From positions 1 through 10,577 of the forward strand of contig JAUWPC010000102.1 of assembly GCA_030611815.1 (NCBI GenBank): DNA of 10,577 bases, written 5' to 3'. The stretch is from Desulfobacteraceae bacterium. Its GTDB lineage: Bacteria; Desulfobacterota; DSM-4660; Desulfatiglandales; Desulfatiglandaceae. The notes under the pieces are model-generated. The model did no database searches and was not told the origin of the DNA. It worked only from the letters and a program-made list of their open reading frames with translations. Shown here one piece after another: positions 1 to 4,984 of the stretch. Position 1 is the first letter of the stretch, and the number at the start of each line of letters is the position of its first letter. Both the position numbers and the translations under genes were made by a program.

Positions 1-16
1 CAACAAAAAATAACTT
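1..16 (+). repeat. Left arm of a 16-bp perfect inverted repeat; possible tail of another DUF35 gene
   Basis: Bases 1-16 are the exact reverse complement of 196-211, which encode the last residues of the stand-alone DUF35 protein (QQKIT then stop). Read on the plus strand in frame 1, bases 1-24 give QQKITLSR followed by TGA at 25-27. A convergent paralogous DUF35 gene could therefore end here, with most of it outside the window. The A-rich composition makes a chance match possible. Confidence 0.45.
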
Positions 17-18
17 TA

Positions 19-34
19 TCCCGCTGAAGCGGGA
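19..34 (-). terminator. Possible terminator hairpin downstream of the operon
   Basis: A perfect 6-bp stem (TCCCGC/GCGGGA) closes a four-base loop. Read on the minus strand it is followed, after about 8 nt, by a run of six T. The gap between stem and T-run is longer than in a classic intrinsic terminator, and the hairpin is 160 bp past the last stop codon, so this is only a moderate candidate. Confidence 0.4.
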
Positions 35-72
35 CATCCCGTCTCCACGTCATCTTCGTCCGATCTTAAACC

Positions 73-165
73 ACAGGTAAGCGAAGACTCCGAAAACATC
101 AAAATAGCCTGCTATTCCATCAGCTTTTGTGATTTGAGATCGAACAGGTAAACGAAGACTCCGAA
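73..165. repeat. Pair of 22-bp direct repeats
   Basis: Bases 73-94 and 144-165 are the same 22-bp sequence with one mismatch (core CGAAGACTCCGAA), with starts 71 bp apart. They lie in the 193 bp beyond the last gene, where no coding frame is supported. Their function is unknown; they could be a dispersed intergenic repeat or paired binding sites. Confidence 0.65.
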
Positions 166-193
166 TCTAACATGAATCTGGGCGCCAATTCTG

Positions 194-676
194 CTAAGTT
201 ATTTTTTGTTGAGCCCTTACCGGTTCAAAATGATCAATATCAAGAATTGTGTTTGTGGTTTCTTCCGCAAACACTCCCTGTACTCTCAATCCCGCTTGTA
301 CTTTATCGGCTTCAATCCCTTCAAGAATGTGAACCATGGGCGTGTCAGCGCCATCCAGCTTGATCATGGCGAGAATAAACGGGGCCTTGCGAGGCAGATG
401 CCTATCGTCGTATCGAACCACCGTGAAGTTGACCACTTCACCGGTATTCTTCAATTCGACCCAGTTCCCTGAGATCTCTTCAAAGCATTTCTCGCAGGTC
501 TGGCGGGGCGGTACAAACACTTTATCGCAGGCGTTGCATTTGACCCCCAAGATCTTTTTCTTGTCTCTGATAGTGGTGATAAAGGAGCTCCCGACCCGGC
601 CAGCAAAATATGTATAAGGGAGGGCAAGCTTTCCTTCCACTGTATAGCAATCTTCAGTATCAAAATCTTTGTTCAT
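194..676 (-). CDS. Stand-alone DUF35 zinc-ribbon/OB-fold protein (160 aa)
   Basis: Predicted small acyl-CoA-binding partner of a thiolase-fold enzyme. A rubredoxin-like zinc ribbon is formed by Cys47, Cys50, Cys61 and Cys64 (CNAC and CEKC), followed by an OB-fold domain at about residues 68-152. In known systems (BbsA with BbsB in anaerobic toluene degradation, ChsH2 with Ltp2 in steroid degradation, the archaeal thiolase/HMG-CoA synthase complex) DUF35 proteins bridge or complete the active site of a thiolase-superfamily partner. It is the last gene of the operon. The SD TAAGGAG lies 7 nt before the ATG and includes the TAA stop of the upstream gene, which implies coupled translation. It is clearly paralogous to residues 1-150 of the DUF35-MaoC protein at 4051-4959 but has no MaoC domain; it ends shortly after the conserved DIDHF-x-PV segment. 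The DUF35 assignment is firm; the partner and substrate are inferred. Confidence 0.92.
   Translation of the reverse strand: MNKDFDTEDCYTVEGKLALPYTYFAGRVGSSFITTIRDKKKILGVKCNACDKVFVPPRQTCEKCFEEISGNWVELKNTGEVVNFTVVRYDDRHLPRKAPFILAMIKLDGADTPMVHILEGIEADKVQAGLRVQGVFAEETTNTILDIDHFEPVRAQQKIT
196..211 (-). repeat. Right arm of the 16-bp inverted repeat (end of DUF35 gene)
   Basis: This arm lies over the last codons of the stand-alone DUF35 gene and reads the same on the minus strand as bases 1-16 do on the plus strand. The two copies are 179 bp apart. Confidence 0.5.
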
Positions 677-683
677 GGCCCTG

Positions 684-690
684 CTCCTTA
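684..690 (-). promoter_or_regulatory. RBS overlapping upstream stop (stand-alone DUF35 gene)
   Basis: Reading TAAGGAG on the minus strand, the first three bases are the TAA stop of the SCP2-DUF35 gene and the rest is the Shine-Dalgarno core, 7 nt before the ATG at 676. Such an overlap suits translational coupling. Confidence 0.8.
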
Positions 691-1536
691 TTCGTCAATT
701 TCAAAATATTTGATGTCATCTATGGTGCCGGTGCGTTCCTCTGCCCAGACCGGACGCAACCGAGTACCCTTTACTACTCTGTCTCCGATCACGATGCCCA
801 TTTCAACCTTATCAAGGTGGTCGGGACGGAGCAGATGCCAGAAAACCTCTTCTTCTTTGCAACCGTCTAAAAGAATACCAATGGCGCCATAAGGGGTTTC
901 CCTAGTCTCACCTGTCAGTGGATCCGGGCTGGCATAATAGCAGTATTCCAACATCCGCATCTCCCCATTTGGACCGATCTCCACCCATTCGTCATTTCGG
1001 ACACGGCAGATGGCACAAACCTCTCTCGGCGGAGACTGGAGCCTGCCACACACTGGACACTTTATCGAAAGTATCTTCTTTTCTTTCAGGGCCTTCAAGA
1101 ATTTACCCATCACCGGACCGGTGGCAAATTTCTGCCTTACAGAAATCGTCCTTTTGAGTGCTAAGAGTTCCTGCTCCTGCTCGACCTCCTGGCCCGGCAG
1201 CACAAACTTCTGGAACATTCGGCTTGTCTGCCCGAAAAGGCCAAAATCACCTCTTACCTTCAATTTGCGTGAAGTAAATGCCTCCATGCCGTCGATTTTG
1301 CCTATATTCATCCCGACAAACGTGTTGCCGTCAGCGAAAAGGATAACATCACAGCCCGACAGATCGTCCGTGCCCTCAAGTGTCATCTGCCCGTTCGATA
1401 TCACAAGCTTCCACTTTCCTTCATCCTTGATGTCATATCCGAACGCCGCATCAATACCTTTAGCGCCTTCAGGCCTGAAGCGTTCTTTCATTGAATTGAA
1501 GATGTTTTCAACTTTTACGCCAAAGTACTCGCCCAT
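688..1536 (-). CDS. SCP2 (sterol-carrier) domain fused to DUF35 zinc-ribbon/OB-fold (282 aa)
   Basis: Two-domain protein. Residues about 8-112 resemble an SCP2 lipid/acyl-CoA-binding domain (hydrophobic repeats and a GKIDGMEAFTSRKLKVRGDFG segment split as GKIDGMEAF and KLKVRGDFG). An acidic Glu/Gln linker (116-124) leads to a DUF35 domain at about 135-282, with zinc-ribbon Cys160, Cys163, Cys174 and Cys177 and a well-conserved YYASPDPLTGE segment. It probably binds a hydrophobic acyl-CoA and docks on the alpha/beta thiolase-fold pair encoded just upstream. The ATG at 1536 has an SD TAGGAG 6 nt away whose TAG is the stop codon of alpha1. It matches the C-terminal part (about residues 513-780) of the ligase fusion at 4985-7327 domain for domain, but lacks the ligase. 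Its OB region is about 10 residues longer than in that paralog, in the stretch before RLRPVW. Domain calls are strong; the exact role is inferred. Confidence 0.9.
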   Translation of the reverse strand: MGEYFGVKVENIFNSMKERFRPEGAKGIDAAFGYDIKDEGKWKLVISNGQMTLEGTDDLSGCDVILFADGNTFVGMNIGKIDGMEAFTSRKLKVRGDFGLFGQTSRMFQKFVLPGQEVEQEQELLALKRTISVRQKFATGPVMGKFLKALKEKKILSIKCPVCGRLQSPPREVCAICRVRNDEWVEIGPNGEMRMLEYCYYASPDPLTGETRETPYGAIGILLDGCKEEEVFWHLLRPDHLDKVEMGIVIGDRVVKGTRLRPVWAEERTGTIDDIKYFEIDE

Positions 1537-1542
1537 AATTCA

Positions 1543-1548
1543 CTCCTA
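1543..1548 (-). promoter_or_regulatory. RBS overlapping upstream stop (SCP2-DUF35 gene)
   Basis: TAGGAG on the minus strand joins the TAG stop of alpha1 to the Shine-Dalgarno core, 6 nt before the ATG at 1536. It shows the same arrangement as the next junction downstream. Confidence 0.8.
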
Positions 1549-2739
1549 CCAGTTTAATTCTTTTTCAAGCATGAACAATACAGTCCACATGGTTCCTCCA
1601 AAAGAGGAGGCCATGGCGTGGTTGACAGGACGCGGAATTTGATGAGGCCCCGCATTGCCCCGCACCTGCTTTGCGGCTTCGGCTACTCGCACCATGGCCG
1701 TGGCGCCGATGGGGTTGGCCGCAATCACGCCGCCTGAAGGGTTGACCGGCATCCTGCCGTTTATCATGATCTCCTTCTCCTCCACCAGCTTGAGATGCTC
1801 GTCGCCCTCAAGCAGGAAAAAATCCCTGAGCCAGTCGACACCCCACCATGCTGACGGGTCATACATCTCAAAGACGTCAAAATATTCGATGGGATCTTTG
1901 ATATTGTTTCTTTCATACAGCTTTTCCGCGGCAAACCTGTGGGTTGTTTCATTTGGGTAATAGTTCACGCAGAGGTTAAGGGTCTCCTCCCTGTGGATGG
2001 TAATATGATCCCGGATCCATACAGGTCTGTCGGTGATCTCCCAGGCCCTCTCCTCTGATGCGAAGATCATGGCGCAGGCCCCGTCCGATTGTGAACACAT
2101 GTGGATCAGTCTCAAATCGCCGATCAGTGGCGGAGAGCTTGTCATAAGGTCTTCCATCTGGTCCCAGTCAAGTCCAAAGGCCCGATGGGAATTCGGGTTG
2201 AGGCAGGCATGTTTATCCATGATAATCCGGTAGATCATGGCGGCCCTGCGCGCGCGTTCTTCGCCGAACTCCGCAATCACCTTTACAGCGGCAGAATCGG
2301 TAAGCGCCCCCGACTGCAGTTTTCTCGCCCAGAGTGGATCAGCCATATTGGTGATCCCGCCTGTGGTATGCCCTTCCTGGAGTTTTTCAAATCCTATGGC
2401 AAGCACTGTATCGTACATGCCTGATGCAACTAAGTTATCCGCTGCCGCAACCAGGGTCCCTCCGGTGGTGCCGCCGGTGGTCAGGCGGTATGCATCCTTA
2501 CCGTAAGCGCCGGTCCCGAGAGTATGCCAGAGGTCGGGCTGGTGAACCATTTCAAAAAGCTCCATATTTCCGTGGACCACACAATCGATATCATCAATGG
2601 AGAGGCCCGCATCGTCCAGAGCGCCTTTCACCGCCTCGTGAATCATTTCCGGCTGGTTGACATCCTCTCTGTGGCTGGAGAATTTTGTTTCGCCTATACC
2701 GACAATACCGACATTCCTGTTTTTCTTTTTAGACCCCAT
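1546..2739 (-). CDS. Thiolase-superfamily protein alpha1 lacking the catalytic Cys (397 aa)
   Basis: Thiolase-fold protein of usual SCP-x/acetyl-CoA acetyltransferase length, presumably one half of a complex with beta1 and DUF35 partners. The N-terminal NRNVGIVGIG strand and the AAADNLVASG-type helix after the nucleophile loop mark the fold. By my alignment the nucleophilic Cys (motif CxxG) becomes Gly90 in TTGGTTGGT, the His of GHP becomes Asn342 in ANPIGAT, and the C-terminal Cys of CxGG becomes Ser379 in SFGGTMW. A Tyr (Tyr293, FEMYDPS) sits where SCP-x thiolases have the HDCF histidine. This argues against ordinary thiolysis and suggests an Ltp2-like aldolase or another C-C lyase. The ATG at 2739 was chosen over a TTG at 2760 because it has an SD (AAGGGGAG) and aligns with the start of alpha2; 60 of the first 71 residues after NRNVGI are identical to alpha2. 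It lies 10 nt after the beta1 stop. Confidence 0.9.
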   Translation of the reverse strand: MGSKKKNRNVGIVGIGETKFSSHREDVNQPEMIHEAVKGALDDAGLSIDDIDCVVHGNMELFEMVHQPDLWHTLGTGAYGKDAYRLTTGGTTGGTLVAAADNLVASGMYDTVLAIGFEKLQEGHTTGGITNMADPLWARKLQSGALTDSAAVKVIAEFGEERARRAAMIYRIIMDKHACLNPNSHRAFGLDWDQMEDLMTSSPPLIGDLRLIHMCSQSDGACAMIFASEERAWEITDRPVWIRDHITIHREETLNLCVNYYPNETTHRFAAEKLYERNNIKDPIEYFDVFEMYDPSAWWGVDWLRDFFLLEGDEHLKLVEEKEIMINGRMPVNPSGGVIAANPIGATAMVRVAEAAKQVRGNAGPHQIPRPVNHAMASSFGGTMWTVLFMLEKELNW

Positions 2740-2743
2740 ATTT

Positions 2744-2752
2744 CTCCCCTTA
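2744..2752 (-). promoter_or_regulatory. RBS that fixes the alpha1 start at 2739
   Basis: TAAGGGGAG on the minus strand includes the TAA stop of beta1 and lies 4-5 nt before the ATG at 2739. It supports this ATG over the upstream in-frame TTG at 2760. Confidence 0.7.
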
Positions 2753-3892
2753 CTTCTCAAGGATTATCACACCGTGATGTTGCCCGGCCGGGCCGGTTGT
2801 CCCGTGGGCCAAGGCCTTCCTGACGCCGTCTACCTGACGCTCGCCGGCCTCGCCTCGCAGTTGAAGGAAGGCTTCAACCGTGCGGGCCAGTCCTCCTAAC
2901 ATGATCGGGTTCCCGTTCAACATCCCGCCCGAAAGATTGACATTATGCTTTTCCATGCCGTTGCCATCGATCCATGCGCCGCCGCCCTCTTCGGCCAGGC
3001 CGACTCCTTCCGCCCACATGGGGAGCTGATAGGCACAGGCGTCGTTTAGCTCGACAATATCGAATGCGTCTTTCGCATCCTTCACACCCGCCATTCGAAA
3101 TGCCCTCCCTGCAGCCTTTTTGAGGGCAAAATTTGAGGTCAGATCTCTATCGCCGAGAAAATAACTGTCCATGCAGTTGCCAAAGCCGGTGATATATATT
3201 GGGTTGTCAGTAAATTCTCTGGCCCTTTCCTCGCAGGAGAGGAGCATGCCGATTGCCCAGTCTGTGACCGGGTACTGATGGAGCTCTCTGATCGGATCGG
3301 AGAGCATCGGTGAATTCAAGACCGCTTCTTTGGTCAATAATTCATTTTTTCTGGCATAGGGATTTTTGGCCCCGTTCTCCCGGGATCGGACGACGATTCT
3401 TGCTAAGTGGTCGTCTGTAACACCGGATTTTTCCATGTAAGCCCTTGCCTGAAAAGCGCTTGCATTCAAGAAGTCCAGACCGAGGGGCCGGCAGAAAAAA
3501 GGGTCGAATGCTAAGTTGGTACACATCTGCCGACTCTCTGACTGTGATTCCTTGCAATGTCCCATAATCAGGATAAGATCGTCATGGCCGGAAAGGATTG
3601 CCGCCATGGCATAACCGAGGGCATTGATCCCGTCCTGGGCGGTTTTTTCTTCCCCCCGGTAATGGGCCCCGACCACATCGGTCATCCCGCTGTCCGAAAT
3701 GGTCCGGGCATCAAAGACATCATCAGAGCAGGTGACAACATTGCGAATCCCTTTTTCCATGTCGAAAGTCACCCCTGTCTGTTCGACGATCGATTCGAAA
3801 CAATCAAAAAGCATCCCCTGAAACCGCTGATACCAGATATCAGGTTCATTCTTAATCTGCGCAACTGCACAGACAGCTACTTTCCGACGCAT
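2750..3892 (-). CDS. Thiolase-superfamily protein beta1 lacking the catalytic Cys (380 aa)
   Basis: Divergent thiolase-fold protein and likely obligate partner of alpha1, encoded immediately downstream. The fold is shown by the N-terminal RRKVAVCAVAQ strand, the NALGYAMAAILSGHDDL helix-strand, and the C-terminal SGGMLNGNPIMLGGLARTVE region equivalent to the canonical GGxxxxGHPxGATG segment. The nucleophile position aligns to Ala85 (TAQDG), the GHP His to Asn328, and the HDCF His to Asn283 (ELNDA), so no standard thiolase triad is visible. His363 (LAHGTTG) and the Cys residues of GHCKES (Cys113) and GNCMDS (Cys240) are shared with beta2 and are the most obvious candidate functional residues. 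The ATG at 3892 is preferred over the in-frame ATG at 3907: a GGAG-type SD lies just upstream of it, and the resulting N-terminus matches beta2. A canonical thiolase activity is unlikely; a structural or aldolase-complex role is inferred. Confidence 0.88.
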   Translation of the reverse strand: MRRKVAVCAVAQIKNEPDIWYQRFQGMLFDCFESIVEQTGVTFDMEKGIRNVVTCSDDVFDARTISDSGMTDVVGAHYRGEEKTAQDGINALGYAMAAILSGHDDLILIMGHCKESQSESRQMCTNLAFDPFFCRPLGLDFLNASAFQARAYMEKSGVTDDHLARIVVRSRENGAKNPYARKNELLTKEAVLNSPMLSDPIRELHQYPVTDWAIGMLLSCEERAREFTDNPIYITGFGNCMDSYFLGDRDLTSNFALKKAAGRAFRMAGVKDAKDAFDIVELNDACAYQLPMWAEGVGLAEEGGGAWIDGNGMEKHNVNLSGGMLNGNPIMLGGLARTVEAFLQLRGEAGERQVDGVRKALAHGTTGPAGQHHGVIILEK

Positions 3893-3897
3893 AACTT

Positions 3898-3905
3898 CTC
3901 CCCCC
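3898..3905 (-). promoter_or_regulatory. RBS that fixes the beta1 start at 3892
   Basis: A purine run reading GGGGGGAG lies 5 nt before the ATG at 3892. The alternative ATG at 3907 overlaps this run and has only a weak SD-like sequence upstream. Confidence 0.65.
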
Positions 3906-3922
3906 ATAAACCTAATCCCATC

Positions 3923-3980
3923 CGCAGATTACCTGTCTGCGTGCGGTCACGCACAGGCAGGCGCAGATTTACGCAGATTA
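3923..3980. repeat. REP-like hairpin element flanked by CGCAGATT repeats
   Basis: The 158 bp gap between the DUF35-MaoC and beta1 genes holds a strong imperfect hairpin at 3932-3961: outer stem CCTGTC/GGCAGG with one G-T pair, inner stem TGCGTG/CACGCA, tetraloop CGGT and a two-base bulge. CGCAGATT occurs on both sides, at 3923, 3962 and 3972. This looks like a mobile or dispersed intergenic element; with no T-run next to the stem it is not a clear terminator. Placed between the two modules, it could still affect mRNA stability. Confidence 0.55.
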
Positions 3981-4018
3981 TTAAGACGTCCTAACCAACC
4001 ATTCATCCCAGCATTCTT

Positions 4019-4050
4019 CAATCCCTAAATCCCTCAATCCCCCAATCCGC
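4019..4050. repeat. Four tandem 8-bp repeats
   Basis: Four consecutive 8-mers, CAATCCCT, AAATCCCT, CAATCCCC and CAATCCGC, end exactly one base before the TAA stop of the DUF35-MaoC gene (stop at 4051-4053). This is a short degenerate microsatellite; no gene or known binding site is recognised in it. Confidence 0.7.
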
Positions 4051-4959
4051 TTATTCTGCCTGTTGGGGCAGCGGCATGGGCGGTATCACTAAGGCCGAAC
4101 CCTCTGCCACCAGTTCATCCTTCTGGTTGGTCCAGGTTAATGCCATCCTCACCCAGCGCTTCTTCTCTAACTTTTCGACTACTTCACCGGTAGCCGTTAT
4201 CGTATCCCCAAAATAGGTGGGGGCCTTGAACCGAGCCATAATCTCCAGCGCGACGGTTCCTAATCCCGGCAGTTTCATCCCCAGAACCGGCGCAATCAGG
4301 CTCTGGGGCAGGGCCCCATGGGCAATCCGGGTGCCAAAGGGGGTCATCTTGGCAAACTCCTCGTTAAGGTGCATCGGGTTGAAATCGCCCGAGATGCCGG
4401 CAAAAAGATAGACATCGGATTCGGATATGGTCTTGGAGAACGAGGCCGACATACCCACTTCCAACTCATCATATGTGTATCCCATCTCGAACTTCGGTTT
4501 ACCCTCCACCGGCCGGAAATGGTCGATATCCATTATGCTGGAAGTGCTTTTCTTAGCAAACATCGCTTTTACTTTCATGCCCACCTTCATCTTGCTTAGC
4601 GGCACGCCTTTTACAATATGTGTCAGAGGCGTATCTGCTCCGTCTAATTTGATCAGGGCCAGTATGTAAGGCGGTTTTACCGGCTGGTGCGGTTCTTCAT
4701 AGCGGATAATGGTGAACCCTGTAACAGTCCCGGAATTCTTGAGATCAACCCAGTTCCCTGAGATTTCTTCAAAGCAGATTTCGCAGGTGGAGCGGGGCGG
4801 AACAAAGATCTTATTACATTTATTGCATTTAAGGCCCTTGATCTTTTTCTGATCCCTCAGGGAGATGAGAAAGCGGCTTCCGGTGAGGCCGGCAAAATAT
4901 TGGTACGGAAGGGCAAGTTTTCCTTCCATGGTAAAACAATCTTCCCTTGCAGTGCTCAT
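4051..4959 (-). CDS. DUF35 zinc-ribbon/OB-fold fused to MaoC-like enoyl-CoA hydratase (302 aa)
   Basis: Bifunctional protein. Residues about 1-150 are a DUF35 domain with Cys45, Cys48, Cys59 and Cys62 (CNKC, CEIC). Residues about 158-296 are a single hotdog-fold MaoC domain. The hydratase motif is intact: FAGISGDFNPMH contains Asp192 and His197, five residues apart as in the (R)-specific hydratase PhaJ, followed by GTRIAHG. Predicted reaction: hydration of an enoyl-CoA (or the reverse dehydration), delivering a 3-hydroxyacyl-CoA to the DUF35-linked thiolase-fold complex. In actinobacterial ChsH2 the same two domain types occur in the opposite order (MaoC first). The ATG at 4959 has the SD AAGGAG and the N-terminus aligns with the stand-alone DUF35 gene; an upstream in-frame extension to 5058 would overlap the ligase gene and is not credible. 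It begins 25 nt after the ligase-fusion stop. Confidence 0.92.
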   Translation of the reverse strand: MSTAREDCFTMEGKLALPYQYFAGLTGSRFLISLRDQKKIKGLKCNKCNKIFVPPRSTCEICFEEISGNWVDLKNSGTVTGFTIIRYEEPHQPVKPPYILALIKLDGADTPLTHIVKGVPLSKMKVGMKVKAMFAKKSTSSIMDIDHFRPVEGKPKFEMGYTYDELEVGMSASFSKTISESDVYLFAGISGDFNPMHLNEEFAKMTPFGTRIAHGALPQSLIAPVLGMKLPGLGTVALEIMARFKAPTYFGDTITATGEVVEKLEKKRWVRMALTWTNQKDELVAEGSALVIPPMPLPQQAE

Positions 4960-4964
4960 GATAT

Positions 4965-4970
4965 CTCCTT
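4965..4970 (-). promoter_or_regulatory. RBS that fixes the DUF35-MaoC start at 4959
   Basis: AAGGAG on the minus strand lies 5 nt before the ATG at 4959, in the 25 nt gap after the ligase-fusion gene. It rules against the longer frame that starts at 5058 inside the ligase gene. Confidence 0.75.
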
Positions 4971-4984
4971 TTTGTCCCTGAATA

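Noticed and set aside
1010..1642. Plus-strand frame of 210 aa
   Set aside because: It is opposite the SCP2-DUF35 and alpha1 genes, is rich in Ser/Pro, and has no family motif.
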